In this document: in pieces, positions 45,801 to 54,431 of the stretch
How the letters are laid out: every line of letters starts with the position of its first letter
Numbering within the stretch: position 1 is the stretch's first letter
Assembly: GCF_010858045.1 (NCBI RefSeq)
Contig: NZ_JAAGVC010000005.1
Coordinates: forward strand, 229,015 to 293,014
DNA length: 64,000 nucleotides
DNA from: Nocardia cyriacigeorgica
GTDB taxonomy: Bacteria; Actinomycetota; Actinomycetes; Mycobacteriales; Mycobacteriaceae
Direction of reading: 5' to 3'
Made by a program: the position numbers and the translations under genes
Notes under the pieces: generated by a model
Seen by the model: only the letters and a program-made list of their open reading frames with translations
Told to the model about the DNA's origin: nothing
The model's database searches: none

Positions 45801-47078
45801 CGGACGTGATTCGAAATCGTCCTCGGAGTACAGCCGGATGCAGATGCCGTCGGCCACGCGCCCGCAGCGCCCGGAACGCTGACGCGCCGAGGCCTGCGAG
45901 ATCGGCTCGATCGGCAGCCGCTGCACCTTCGTGCGCATCGAATACCGCGAAATGCGGGCGGTGCCGGGATCGACGACGTAGCGGATGCCCGGCACCGTCA
46001 GAGACGTCTCGGCGACATTGGTGGCGAGCACGACGCGGCGGCCGGTGTGCGGAGCGAAGACCCGATGCTGTTCGGCCGCCGACAGCCGCGCGTACAGCGG
46101 CAGGATTTCGGTGCGCGGTAATTTCAGCTCACGCAGGGCGTCGGCGGCGTCGCGGATCTCGCGTTCACCGGACAGGAACACCAGCACATCGCCGTCGCCC
46201 TCGGCGAACAATTCGGTCACCGCGTCGCCGATGGCGTCGACCGGGTCGCGATCCAGGACGCGGTCCTCATCGTCCTCGTCGGCGGCAGCCACCGGCAGTG
46301 CCAGCGGCCGGTACCGGATCTCCACCGGATAGGACCGGCCGGACACCTCGACGATGGGAGCAGGCGTCCCGGAGGCATCGGCGAAATGGCGAGCGAACAG
46401 CTCCGGATCGATGGTGGCCGAGGTGATGATCACCTTCAGATCGGGTCGGCGCGGCAGCAACTGTTTGAGGTAGCCGAGCAAGAAATCGATATTGAGGCTG
46501 CGTTCGTGCGCCTCGTCGATGATGATCGTGTCGTAGTTGCGTAGCAGCCGGTCGCGCTGGATCTCGGCGAGCAGGATGCCGTCGGTCATCAGCTTGACCA
46601 GCGTGTGTTCGGCGGCCTGATCGGTGAAGCGGACGGTGTAGCCGACGGCGTCGCCGAGTTCGGTGCCCAGTTCCTCGGCAATGCGTTCGGCGACAGCGCG
46701 CGCGGCGAGCCTGCGCGGCTGGGTGTGGCCGATCATGCCGCGGATACCGCGTCCGAGCTCGAGACAGATCTTCGGGATCTGGGTGGTTTTGCCCGAACCC
46801 GTCTCACCCGCCACGATCACGACCTGATGGGCGGCGATGGCCGCGGCGATGTCCTCGCGGCGAGCGGTGACCGGAAGCTGTTCCGGATAGCGGATCTCGG
46901 GTACGGCGGACCGCCGGTTCTCGATCCGCTGCTGGGCCACCGCGATCTCGGTCTCGATCCGTCCGAGGTCGCCTCCGCGTGCGCGGTCGAGCTGCCTGCG
47001 CAGCCGGTGCTCGTCGCGGAGGGTGAGAGTGGCCAGGCGGGTGCGAAGCTCACGCGGGGTGGTTGCGGTCCTGGTCAT
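42888..47078 (-). CDS. hrpA: ATP-dependent RNA helicase HrpA
   Basis: A 1396-aa DEAH/RHA helicase. Walker A is GETGSGKTT (91-99), motif II DEAH (188-191), motif III SAT (220-222) and motif VI QRSGRCGR. After the helicase core and ratchet (HA2/OB) come the long DUF3418 C-terminal domains of HrpA. In E. coli it rescues stalled ribosomes by acting on mRNA. A low-complexity insertion of about 60 residues (coded near 45455-45645, rich in Ala, Ser, Gly, Arg, Asp) separates the winged-helix from the ratchet region. Start at the ATG at 47078. Confidence 0.96.
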   Translation of the reverse strand: MTRTATTPRELRTRLATLTLRDEHRLRRQLDRARGGDLGRIETEIAVAQQRIENRRSAVPEIRYPEQLPVTARREDIAAAIAAHQVVIVAGETGSGKTTQIPKICLELGRGIRGMIGHTQPRRLAARAVAERIAEELGTELGDAVGYTVRFTDQAAEHTLVKLMTDGILLAEIQRDRLLRNYDTIIIDEAHERSLNIDFLLGYLKQLLPRRPDLKVIITSATIDPELFARHFADASGTPAPIVEVSGRSYPVEIRYRPLALPVAAADEDDEDRVLDRDPVDAIGDAVTELFAEGDGDVLVFLSGEREIRDAADALRELKLPRTEILPLYARLSAAEQHRVFAPHTGRRVVLATNVAETSLTVPGIRYVVDPGTARISRYSMRTKVQRLPIEPISQASARQRSGRCGRVADGICIRLYSEDDFESRPLFTDPEILRTNLAAVILQMTALGLGDIEKFPFVEPPDSRAIRDGIALLEELGALARRSSGTAQGSARATAADGTEHGRDASVDADSAAVPADSGEPTGSSPAGRAPRARGSRRRSEDEGGLSLTPVGREMARLPVDPRMARMLVQAHRDGCLAEVLIIVAALSIQDVRERPADQQQAADTKHARFVVENSDFLAYLRLWDYLSVQRKTLSSNQFRRMCREEFLHYLRIREWQDLHGQLRTITKGLGWSAHTDTHAARTQHAAKAGARGKTSGKPAKAAAVEGDDTLPWDVTAIHQALLAGMLSHIGVREAESREFLGARGAKFMIFPGSSLAKKPPRWVMAAELVETSRLWGRMAARVEPEWAERLAGDLVKRTYSEPHWSSKRGVARAYERVTLYGVPLVTKRPVDYSRIDPVVSRELFLRHALVQGEWQTHHGFFHRNRELLDDVADLEHRARRRDILVDDEVLFEFYDRRVPADIVSVRHFDSWWRTAQRTDPTLLDFTADTVVNEGAAPLDPTDFPDAWRQGELSFPLTYQFEPGNDDDGVTARIPVAQLAHVRAMGFDWLVPGMREELATALIKTLPKNLRRAVVPAPDFASAALAALTPRAEPLRTGLARELSRLGSVPITPNDLDPSALPDHLRMTFAAVDTDGTVVARDKNLARLKTRLSEQVSQSVARATAGAERAPAVVWTAESLGTVPATVKREVAGQTITGYPALVPEDEGVAVRVLSSPAEQAAAMRAGTRELILRAVPTSPRTVTTGLSPADRLVLSQNPYGSLDALVADCRAAAADELIAAAGGPVRGPDQFEALVAKVRPELAGAAARMVRLVVPVLTQAHRVSTALANTTEADIADDVRAQLADLVFDGFISEWGSARLRELPRYLQAAVVRLEALPGSAVRDRQAMAEVDAALAAYDRLLAGLPEPRRNAPDVVEIWWMIEELRVSLFAQKLGTPYPVSAKRIQKAIGAIRR

Positions 47079-47372
47079 TGCGGCATCCAGCCTAATGGAC
47101 GCGGTCCGCGGTGGTCCGCTGGTTTTCCGCAGGGGAGGTCAGGGGCATGCCGGACGGCCCAGCGTACGGGCTCACCCTGGCCCGGCGGGGTGACCGGACA
47201 CACACGTGCCGGCGGGTCGGAGGTGGTGGACTCGGACCGGGCAAACGGGCGTCCAACGGGGTGAAGCTGCGTCACCGAGTGGGTTCGGGGACCCGCCCAT
47301 CGGGTTTGCTGTCCGTGTGCGCGCCTGCGATTCGCCGGGCCGCGCAGCCTGGGTTATGCGACGATCGGGCTC

Positions 47373-48026
47373 ATGATCACCAGCGTGGGTACGCCGATGT
47401 GGATCCGGGTGTTGCGACTTGCCTTCGGTGTGCTGGGTGTCATCGCTTTGGCGTGGATCCCGGTCCGCAATATCGGCGAGTCCACCTTCTCGACCGCGAA
47501 CTACTTCAGTTACTTCACCATCCAGTCCAATGTGATCGGGGTGGGGGTGCTGCTGGTCGGCGCGCTGATCGATCCGGCCGACCGGCGCTGGCAGGTGGTG
47601 CGCGCGGCGAGCACGTTGTACCTGCTGATCACCGGTGTGGTCTACGCGGTACTGCTGGCCGATATCGATGTGATGCTCACCGACCAATGGATCAACGTCA
47701 TCGAGCACCGGCTGATACCGCTGGTGCTGATGGTCGATTGGCTGCTGGTGCCGGTGAGTCTCGGCCTCACCGGGCGGCTGGTGGGTGCGCTGCTGGCGTA
47801 TCCGGCGGTGTACGGCGCGTACTCACTGATCCGAGGGCCCATCGTCGATTGGTATCCGTATCCGTTCATCGACCCGCGCGAGCAGGGTTATGTGTCCATG
47901 GCGCTGGGCCTGGTGGTGCTCGCCGTCGTGTTCGCGATGCTGGCGATGGCCGTCATCGCACTCGGCGGGCTCGCGCGGCGCTGGCAGGATGGACGGCGCA
48001 CGGCTGTCGAACCGAGGAGCGCCTGA
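47373..48026 (+). CDS. Pr6Pr family membrane protein
   Basis: A 217-aa protein with six hydrophobic helices. The FAR-17a/AIG1-like Pr6Pr blocks are present: STANYFSYFTIQSNVIGVGVLLVGAL, NVIEHRLIPLVLMVDWLLVP and a YPYPFIDPREQGY loop; an asparagine/threonine near 50 and a histidine near 110 are the conserved polar residues. Eukaryotic relatives (AIG1/ADTRP) are threonine-type lipid hydrolases; function here unknown. The stop overlaps the next start by one base (TGATG). Confidence 0.85.
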   Translation: MITSVGTPMWIRVLRLAFGVLGVIALAWIPVRNIGESTFSTANYFSYFTIQSNVIGVGVLLVGALIDPADRRWQVVRAASTLYLLITGVVYAVLLADIDVMLTDQWINVIEHRLIPLVLMVDWLLVPVSLGLTGRLVGALLAYPAVYGAYSLIRGPIVDWYPYPFIDPREQGYVSMALGLVVLAVVFAMLAMAVIALGGLARRWQDGRRTAVEPRSA

Positions 48027-49249
48027 TGGGATCACTGTGGCATGGTTTCGCCGATATGGGCGCCGTCGAACGAGACGGCGCCTTTGTCGTCGCGCGGGGT
48101 GAGGGCGCCTACATCTGGGACGAGGCGGGCAACCGCTATCTCGATGCCACGGCCGGACTGTGGTTCGCCAATGTCGGCCATGGTCGCGGCGAGATCGCCG
48201 ACGCGGTGGCCCGGCAGCTGACCCAGCTGGCGCACTACTCCAATTTCGGTGATCTCGCCGCGCCCGTCACCGGCGAGCTGGCCGAACGGCTGGCCGCTCT
48301 CGCGCCGGTGCCCGGCAGCAAGATCTTCTTCACCTCCGGCGGATCCGACTCGATCGACACCGCGGCGAAACTAGCCCGCCGCTACTGGCATGAGCTGGGC
48401 AAGCCGGACAAGTCGATCATCGTCGGGCGTCGGCTGGCCTATCACGGCATGCATGTGGCCGGCACCGCCCTATCGGGACTCGCGCCGAATCGGGAAGGGT
48501 ACGGCGAGCTGATGGCCGATGCCCGCACCGTCGAATGGAATGACGCGAAGGCTCTGCTGGCGCTGATCGAGGAGATCGGCGCCGAACGCATCGCGGCGTT
48601 CTTCTGCGAGCCGATCATCGGCGCGGGCGGGGTGTACCTGCCACCAGAGGGCTACTTGAACGAGGTGCGCCGCATCTGCCGCGATCACGACATCCTGTTC
48701 GTCGCCGACGAGGTGGTCACCGGTTTCGGCCGGATCGGCGGCTCCTGGTTCGCCTCCACCCGGTTCGGCCTCGAGCCGGATCTCATGACCACCGCCAAGG
48801 GCCTGACCTCCGGCTACCTCCCGATGGGCGCGGTCTTCATCGCCCCGCGGGTCGCCGAACCGTTCTTCGGTGGTGGCGTGTGGTGGCGGCACGGCTACAC
48901 CTACGGCGGTCACGCCGGTTCGGCCGCCGCGGCCATGGCAAACCTCGACATCATCGAGCGCGAAGAGCTGCTCACCGCCTCCGCGCACCTGGAATCGGCG
49001 CTGCACGCGCACCTCGCGCCGCTGGCCGAGCACCCGCGGGTCGCCGAGGTGCGCAGTGGGCTCGGTGCCGTCGCCGCGGTGCAGCTCACCGATCCCGGCG
49101 AAGCCCCCGCCACGGTGAAGGCGTTGCGCGCCCACGGCGTTTCCGCCCGCGCCGCCGGTGCGGGCGCCCTCCAGATCTCCCCGCCGTTCGTCATGACCGA
49201 CGCGCAACTGGCCGAACTCGCCGAAGCTTTCACCCGAGCCCTCGGGTAA
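48026..49249 (+). CDS. Class III aminotransferase
   Basis: A 407-aa PLP enzyme of fold type I. Blocks are FFTSGGSDSIDTAAKLARRYW (101-121), LAYHGMHVAGTALSG, LFVADEVVTGFGRIG (Asp228 to the pyridine nitrogen) and the Schiff-base Lys258 (TTAKGLTSG). The family transfers an omega-amino group to pyruvate or 2-oxoglutarate; diamine, beta-alanine and taurine are typical donors, but this member's donor is unknown. GAGGAG lies 8 nt upstream of the ATG. It is coupled to the Pr6Pr gene. Confidence 0.93.
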   Translation: MGSLWHGFADMGAVERDGAFVVARGEGAYIWDEAGNRYLDATAGLWFANVGHGRGEIADAVARQLTQLAHYSNFGDLAAPVTGELAERLAALAPVPGSKIFFTSGGSDSIDTAAKLARRYWHELGKPDKSIIVGRRLAYHGMHVAGTALSGLAPNREGYGELMADARTVEWNDAKALLALIEEIGAERIAAFFCEPIIGAGGVYLPPEGYLNEVRRICRDHDILFVADEVVTGFGRIGGSWFASTRFGLEPDLMTTAKGLTSGYLPMGAVFIAPRVAEPFFGGGVWWRHGYTYGGHAGSAAAAMANLDIIEREELLTASAHLESALHAHLAPLAEHPRVAEVRSGLGAVAAVQLTDPGEAPATVKALRAHGVSARAAGAGALQISPPFVMTDAQLAELAEAFTRALG

Positions 49250-49533
49250 CGGCGTCCGGCCAGGCGCAGCGGACGTCGCGCCGGTGGACGGGGAGATCGT
49301 GCTGGCCGACACCGCGGTGCCGCTCGCCAGTCACGGCGTCGTTGCGGGGTGCCGGGCGACTGGCCTAGGCCCGCGTCGGCGGTTCAGCTGCGTCGAATGC
49401 TTTGGCGCACCGGATGATCGATGGCTGCTTTCGCAGCCGTGGGCCGTCCGGACGAAAAGTGCGCCGCATCGCTCGTCCTGATGCGATCATGGATAACGGT
49501 ATCCACGGTCGCTGCGGCGAAAGGCGGTGCGGG

Positions 49534-50154
49534 GTGGCGGAATTCGTGCTCGAATACGCGGCGCTGCGGTGGATCGTGGTCGGCGCGTTCGTGCTCGCGG
49601 CAGGTGTGGTGCTCATGCGAGTGCTGGCTCCCATGCCGGTGCAGGCGGCCGGGGCGCCGGCATCGACGAGCCCACCCGACGCGCATCACCGGGAATCGGA
49701 CGCGGCGCATCTGATCATGTGCGCGGTCATGCTCGCGATGCTGGTGTTCCCGGTGCACGCGCACGGGCCCGCCATGCGTGGCGTGCTGATCTCGATGACG
49801 GTGGCGTTCGCGATGTTGCTCACGGTTCGAATGGTGGAGTGGCAGGTCGAGGGCCGGCCGCTGCCGGTGGCACGGGCGGGGGCACTCGGCTCCCACGTCG
49901 CCGCCGCGGCGGTGATGCTGTACGCCATGTCCGGCCATACCGCGAGCGGCCACGCCGGCGGGCCCGCGCCCGCGCCGGTGATCGCGTTGGCGCTGCTGTT
50001 CGCGGCGGACGCGGCCGTACTGATCGGCTGCGCGGCCACCGGACGGCAACTGCCCTGGCTCGACCATGCCGGCGCGCGGCCCGCCGCACTGGTGCCGCAC
50101 CTCGTGATGGACCTCGGGACCGCGTACATGTTGATCGCCGCCGTGGCGGCCTGA
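49534..50154 (+). CDS. Histidine-bearing membrane protein (DUF5134-like)
   Basis: A 206-aa protein with about six membrane segments. Conserved-looking polar positions are DAAHLIMCAVMLAMLVFPVHAHG, LYAMSGHTASGHAGG and a final AALVPHLVMDLGTAYMLIAAV, several histidines inside or next to membrane helices. The pattern fits the actinobacterial DUF5134 family, which is often found beside copper or heme genes. Start GTG at 49534 is my choice; ATG at 49489 is possible. No operon partner is obvious; phzF converges. Confidence 0.75.
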   Translation: MAEFVLEYAALRWIVVGAFVLAAGVVLMRVLAPMPVQAAGAPASTSPPDAHHRESDAAHLIMCAVMLAMLVFPVHAHGPAMRGVLISMTVAFAMLLTVRMVEWQVEGRPLPVARAGALGSHVAAAAVMLYAMSGHTASGHAGGPAPAPVIALALLFAADAAVLIGCAATGRQLPWLDHAGARPAALVPHLVMDLGTAYMLIAAVAA

Positions 50155-50166
50155 CGCGGACGGCGG

Positions 50167-50841
50167 CTACAGATCCACGAAAGAATCGGCGACGACGCGC
50201 CCGCCCAGGCGCACCCAGCCGTCGGAGTCCCATTCGGTGAAGATCTGCGATCCCTGTCCCTGGGTGATCTTCAGGCCGCGCCGCAGCAACGCCGTCAGCG
50301 CGACCGCGGCGGCGCCGGTGGCCTCGTCCTCGGCGATCCCCATGGCCGGCGCGAACATCCGCGAGCGCACCGAACCGCGATGCTCATCGGTCCAGGCCCA
50401 CAGGTAGTGCGAACCGTCGGAGAAGTCGGCGGGGTCGAGTGCGGCGAGCTCATCCGGCCGATCGAGCTGATGGAAGGTGAACGCGGGCGCCCAGGTGCCG
50501 CGCGCCCTGATCCACACCAGGCCGTCGGTCAGTTCCACCGGCACCGGTCCGGCCGGAACATCGAGAGTGTGCACCGGCATGCCGTGCTCGGCCAGCCACC
50601 AGCCGGTGCCGACGGAGGGGTGCCCCGCGAAGGGCAGTTCCACGGCGGGGGTGTAGATCCGGACCTTGGCGATCTCGGCGACGGGGTCCTCCACGAACAC
50701 CGTTTCGCTGTAGCCGAGGCGGGCCGCGACGGCCTGCCGCTGCGGCTCCGCGACCTCGGTGGCCCGGACGACACCCAGCAGGTTGCCGAATCGCCCCGTC
50801 GTATCGGTGAATACCCGCAACACTTCAGCCTGTGTGCCCAT
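50167..50841 (-). CDS. PhzF family isomerase/epimerase
   Basis: A 224-aa protein of the DapF-like PhzF superfamily. It starts EVLRVFTDTTGRFGNLLGVV and has YSETVFVED, which holds the catalytic Glu, then IYTPAVELPFAGHPSVGTG and a C-terminal DEATGAAAVALTALL. It is shorter than phenazine-type PhzF (about 280 aa), so a compact family member. In mycobacteria a PhzF protein (Rv2716) lies in the same neighbourhood. Substrate unknown. Confidence 0.9.
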   Translation of the reverse strand: MGTQAEVLRVFTDTTGRFGNLLGVVRATEVAEPQRQAVAARLGYSETVFVEDPVAEIAKVRIYTPAVELPFAGHPSVGTGWWLAEHGMPVHTLDVPAGPVPVELTDGLVWIRARGTWAPAFTFHQLDRPDELAALDPADFSDGSHYLWAWTDEHRGSVRSRMFAPAMGIAEDEATGAAAVALTALLRRGLKITQGQGSQIFTEWDSDGWVRLGGRVVADSFVDL

Positions 50842-50930
50842 GTCAGCCGAGCGTACTCGGCGCAGTCGCGGCCGTAAGGGGGTGAATGTCGCACATCACA
50901 GCAAATGTCCGGCAAACATGACTCCACGAC

Positions 50931-50961
50931 GATGGCCCCGGCCACACGGGCCGGGGCCATC
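50931..50961 (-). terminator. Terminator of ahpC-ahpD
   Basis: Perfect 13-bp arms GATGGCCCCGGCC (50931-50943) and GGCCGGGGCCATC (50949-50961) with a 5-nt loop, 19 bases after the ahpD stop. Confidence 0.85.
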
Positions 50962-50979
50962 GAAACGGCGGGGTACGGA

Positions 50980-51519
50980 TCAGACCGCGGCCGTGGCCAG
51001 CGCCTCGGTGGTCTGCACGGCCTGGCCGACACCGGCCACGATCGCGGCCGCCCGCAGCGCCTCGAAGATCACCTCGCGGGACACGCCCTCCTCGCGCAGG
51101 GTGTGCTCGTGGGCCTCCAGGCAGTGCTGGCAGCCGTTGATCGAGGACACGGCGAACGACCACAGCTCGAAGTCGGCCTTGTCGACGCCGGGGGAGCCGA
51201 TGATCTGCATGCGCAGGCCGGCCCGCAGGTCGTCGTACTTGCCGCCGAGGAATGCCTTACCGCGGTAGAACACATTGTTCATGCCCATGATGGAGGCGGC
51301 GCCGAGCGCGGCGTTGTACGCCTCCGCCGACAGGGTGTCCGCGGCCTCTTCGGCGATCTCGCGCAGCGTGGTGGCCGAGCGGGTGGCGGCGGCGGTGGCC
51401 AGCAGGGTGCCCCACAGCTGCTGCTCGTTCAGCACGGTGGTGCGCGCGATCGAGGACAGGTTGAGCTTGAGATCCTTGGCGTACTCGGGTAGCGAGTTCT
51501 TCAGATTATCGATGCTCAT
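50980..51519 (-). CDS. ahpD: Alkyl hydroperoxidase AhpD
   Basis: A 179-aa protein that matches mycobacterial AhpD residue for residue at the active site: Glu118, Cys130, His132, Cys133 and His137 ([10 protein letters not shown]). It reduces oxidised AhpC, using lipoylated dihydrolipoamide succinyltransferase as donor in M. tuberculosis, and has weak peroxidase activity itself. It follows ahpC by 9 bases. Confidence 0.96.
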   Translation of the reverse strand: MSIDNLKNSLPEYAKDLKLNLSSIARTTVLNEQQLWGTLLATAAATRSATTLREIAEEAADTLSAEAYNAALGAASIMGMNNVFYRGKAFLGGKYDDLRAGLRMQIIGSPGVDKADFELWSFAVSSINGCQHCLEAHEHTLREEGVSREVIFEALRAAAIVAGVGQAVQTTEALATAAV

Positions 51520-51528
51520 GGTGCTACC

Positions 51529-52116
51529 TCAGACGCTCGCGGCCAGCAGCTCGCCGGCGTTGATGGTCGGGTCGCCCTTCTTCCAGTTGCAGGCGCACAG
51601 CTCATCGGACTGCAGCGCGTCGAGCACGCGCAGCACCTCGTCGACATTGCGGCCGACGGAACCGGCGGTGACCGAGACGAACTGGATCTCGTTGTTCGGG
51701 TCGACGATGAAGGTGGCGCGGTCGGCGACGCCGTCGGCGTTGAGAACGCCGGTGGCGGTGGCCAGCTCACGCTTGAGATCCGACAGCATCGGGAACGGCA
51801 GGGTCTTCAGGTCCTCGTGCTGGGCCCGCCACTGGAAGTGCACGAACTCGTTGTCGACGGACACGCCCAGCACCTGCGCGTCGCGGTCGGCGAATTCGTC
51901 GTTGAGCTTGCCGAACGCGGCGATCTCGGTGGGGCAGACGAAGGTGAAGTCCTTCGGCCAGAAGAACACGATCCGCCACTTGCCCGCGTGGTCGTCGCTG
52001 GTGATCTGAGTGAAGTAGTCGTCTGGCTGCTGAGCGTCGACCTTCGACAGGTCACCGCCGATCACCGCGGTGAGGTTGTACGCCGGGAACTGGTCGCCGA
52101 TGGTCAGCAGGGCCAT
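51529..52116 (-). CDS. ahpC: Alkyl hydroperoxide reductase AhpC
   Basis: A 195-aa peroxiredoxin. Peroxidatic Cys61 is in FTFVCPTEIAAF, and the resolving cysteines are Cys174 and Cys176 (DELCACNW), the three-cysteine form of mycobacterial AhpC. It reduces peroxides and peroxynitrite. The ATG at 52116 has GAGGAG 6 nt upstream; the in-frame ATG at 52122 touches that site. It is divergent from oxyR. Confidence 0.97.
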   Translation of the reverse strand: MALLTIGDQFPAYNLTAVIGGDLSKVDAQQPDDYFTQITSDDHAGKWRIVFFWPKDFTFVCPTEIAAFGKLNDEFADRDAQVLGVSVDNEFVHFQWRAQHEDLKTLPFPMLSDLKRELATATGVLNADGVADRATFIVDPNNEIQFVSVTAGSVGRNVDEVLRVLDALQSDELCACNWKKGDPTINAGELLAASV

Positions 52117-52220
52117 GCTCATCTCCTCTTTCATGTCGGTAGCCGGCGGGTCGAGCGACCAGCCGGCGGTGCGAAAAAGCTCATCTGTGATCTTGCCCAA
52201 CAACCGGTGAAAGGTAAAGG

Positions 52221-52266
52221 TGATAAGTCGCACTACACTGATAGGCGTGACTGATCAGACTTATCA
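52221..52266. promoter_or_regulatory. Inverted repeat over the oxyR start
   Basis: TGATAAGTC (52221-52229) and GACTTATCA (52258-52266) are perfect 9-bp inverted arms 28 bases apart, spanning the oxyR GTG at 52247. A site like this could let OxyR bind near its own start while controlling ahpC, but the binding is inference. Confidence 0.5.
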
Positions 52267-53155
52267 GCCAACCCTGTCGCAGCTGCGTGCGTTCGTCGCG
52301 ATCGCCGAGTATCGGCACTTCGGCACGGCTGCGGCCCGGCTCAATGTGAGCCAGCCCACGTTATCGCAGGCGCTGGCCGCGCTCGAACACGGGCTCGGAT
52401 TGCAGCTGATCGAGCGCAGCACCCGGCGCGTGCTGGTGACCGCCGCCGGAATGCGGTTGCTGCCACAGGCGATGGCGACACTGGAGGCGGCCGACCGGTT
52501 CCTCGCCTCGGCGACCGGTGACGGGCTCGGCGGCACGCTGCGCATGGGCATCATCCCGACCGCCGCCCCCTACATTCTGCCGTCGTTGCTGCCCGCGCTG
52601 CGGCGCAAGCTGCCCGCGCTGGTGCCGCAGGTGGTCGAGGATCAGACCGCCCGGCTGCTCGAGGGCCTGCGCACCGGTGTCCTCGATGTCGCGGTGCTCG
52701 CGTTGCCCGCCGAGGCCTCTGGCCTGATCGAGATCCCGCTGTACACCGAGGAGTTCGTGCTGGTCCTGCCCCGCGAACACGAACTGGCCGGGCGTACCGA
52801 CATCCAGCCGGCCGCCTTGGACGCGCTGCCGATGCTGCTGCTGGACGAAGGTCACTGCCTGCGCGATCAAACCCTGGAGCTGTGCCGCTCGGCCGACGCC
52901 CACCCCGCCACGGTGGGTGACACGCGCGCCGCGTCGCTGACGACGGTGGTGCAGTGTGTGGCCGGTGGGCTCGGCATCACGCTGATTCCGGAGATGGCAG
53001 TGGCGGCCGAAACCGCGCGCGGCACGCTGGCGACGGCGCGTTTCGCCGCTCCGGCGCCCGGCCGGACCCTTGGCATGGTCTACCGCGCATCCACCGCGCG
53101 CGCCGACGACTACGCCTATATCGCCGAGATCATCCGCACCCAGCGCCCGGCGTGA
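52247..53155 (+). CDS. oxyR: Peroxide sensor OxyR
   Basis: A 302-aa LysR regulator. The helix-turn-helix is in SQLRAFVAIAEYRHFGTAAARLNVSQPTLSQALAALE (11-47). The redox cysteines are Cys204 and Cys213 (GHCLRDQTLELC), the OxyR signature. It appears intact, unlike the decayed oxyR of M. tuberculosis. Oxidation forms a disulfide and activates ahpC-ahpD. Start GTG at 52247; divergent from ahpC with a 130-base shared region. Confidence 0.95.
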   Translation: MTDQTYQPTLSQLRAFVAIAEYRHFGTAAARLNVSQPTLSQALAALEHGLGLQLIERSTRRVLVTAAGMRLLPQAMATLEAADRFLASATGDGLGGTLRMGIIPTAAPYILPSLLPALRRKLPALVPQVVEDQTARLLEGLRTGVLDVAVLALPAEASGLIEIPLYTEEFVLVLPREHELAGRTDIQPAALDALPMLLLDEGHCLRDQTLELCRSADAHPATVGDTRAASLTTVVQCVAGGLGITLIPEMAVAAETARGTLATARFAAPAPGRTLGMVYRASTARADDYAYIAEIIRTQRPA

Positions 53156-53163
53156 TCGGCGCC

Positions 53164-53201
53164 GCCCTCCCCCTCGGTGCCGGTTTCGCCTGGGGGAGGG
53201 C
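53164..53201. terminator. Bidirectional terminator between oxyR and the spermidine genes
   Basis: GCCCTCCCCC (53164-53173) pairs with GGGGGAGGGC (53192-53201) across an 18-nt loop, between two convergent genes. Confidence 0.75.
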
Positions 53202-53212
53202 CGGTCTCGATC

Positions 53213-54421
53213 TCAGTTCACCGCGCGCAGCGCGTACGGTTCGATCGCCCCGCGCGTCAGGGCGCGCGCGTCGATGGTGGAGGGTCGGTAGGGGAGCGTG
53301 CTGAGCCGGTCGAGCATGCCGGGTACCGGATCGGCGATCGGGTCGACCAGGCCGAACAGGAACGACCATTCGTGCTCATCGCTGCCGTAGTGCACGACGG
53401 TGCCGAAGTTGTCGTGGAAACGCTGCCAGGAGCGTTTGAGGGTGTCGTTGCGCCACATGGTCGCGCAGCCGGCCTGGGCGCTCAGCACGCCGCCGGGAGC
53501 CAGCAGGGCGCGACATCGCTGCAGGAATTCGGTCTCGTAGAGCCGGTTGTGCTGGGCGTCTTCGACGCGCTCGTCGGGCAGGTCGATGACGATGACGTCG
53601 TAGCGCACGCCCGCGGCGGTGGCGTCGGCGAGGAAGTCCCAGCCATCGGCGTAATGCACCCGCACCGGGCCCGAACCTTCGACCGCGGCGGCCAATTCGT
53701 CGGCGGTGTAGCCGTAGGGCAGATGTTCGGCGCACAACTGCACGGCCTCGCGGTCGATGTCGACGTGGTCGACCCGGGTGGCCCCTGCGGCCACCGACAT
53801 CTGACTCGCCACGCCCTCGCCGGATCCGATGATGAGCACATTGTCGAGCTTCTCGGCCAGCACGAACGCCGGCACCATCATCGCCTCGTGATAGGTGATC
53901 TGGGAGAACTCGGTGGATTGGCGGTCGTTGTCGGAGAACAGGCTGATGCCCTGTTCGGTGCGCGCGATGAGCAGATGCTGGAACTCGGTCCTGGTGTCCA
54001 CCAGGACATCCGACAGATCCCAGATCCGGGTCAGGCCCGGGCCCATGGGTTCCTCGACCCGCTGCCCGGCGCGTCCCCTGCGCACGGTCGACATGCGAAC
54101 TTCCTTGGGCGACAAGGCGTCCCGCAGCAATTCCACCGTCTTCTCGGCGCCGTCACCGATGCTGCCGCAGGTGAACACGTCGACGAAGATGTCACCGGAT
54201 TCGGGGTAGGTGTGGATCGAGGCGTGCGATTCCGACAGCAATGCGAGCACCGTCACGCCCTGCGGGGTGAATTGTTTACGCACCACATCGCAGATGGTGA
54301 CGCCGGCACCGACCAGCGACCGGCGCAGGGCCTGGTCGAGTCGTTCCAGGTCGTTGCACAGATCCGCATCGACCCCGCCGAACTCGGCCAGCACATGCCA
54401 ACCGGTGAACTCCGCCGTCAT
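53213..54421 (-). CDS. SpeD-SpeE fusion: S-adenosylmethionine decarboxylase / spermidine synthase
   Basis: A 402-aa protein with two enzymes in one chain. Residues 1-115 are a class 1b AdoMet decarboxylase: the pyruvoyl-forming site is Glu64-Ser65 (LLSESHASIHTYPE), with His70 and Cys85 (FVDVFTCG) as processing/catalytic residues. Residues 125-402 are an aminopropyltransferase: YHEAMMVPAF (177-186), GSGEG (199-203), VDIDRE and the catalytic Asp280 in VIVIDLPDE. The first half would make decarboxylated AdoMet and self-cleave; the second would move its aminopropyl group to putrescine. ATG at 54421 is chosen; a longer start at 54457 would overlap the ornithine decarboxylase gene. The two genes form one unit. 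Confidence 0.9.
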   Translation of the reverse strand: MTAEFTGWHVLAEFGGVDADLCNDLERLDQALRRSLVGAGVTICDVVRKQFTPQGVTVLALLSESHASIHTYPESGDIFVDVFTCGSIGDGAEKTVELLRDALSPKEVRMSTVRRGRAGQRVEEPMGPGLTRIWDLSDVLVDTRTEFQHLLIARTEQGISLFSDNDRQSTEFSQITYHEAMMVPAFVLAEKLDNVLIIGSGEGVASQMSVAAGATRVDHVDIDREAVQLCAEHLPYGYTADELAAAVEGSGPVRVHYADGWDFLADATAAGVRYDVIVIDLPDERVEDAQHNRLYETEFLQRCRALLAPGGVLSAQAGCATMWRNDTLKRSWQRFHDNFGTVVHYGSDEHEWSFLFGLVDPIADPVPGMLDRLSTLPYRPSTIDARALTRGAIEPYALRAVN

Positions 54422-54431
54422 GGACACACAC

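Noticed and set aside
49284..49481. Short frame VDGEIVLADTAVPLASHG resembling the start of an aminotransferase class IV protein
   Set aside because: Only about 15 residues look plausible and nothing follows; too weak to call a remnant.
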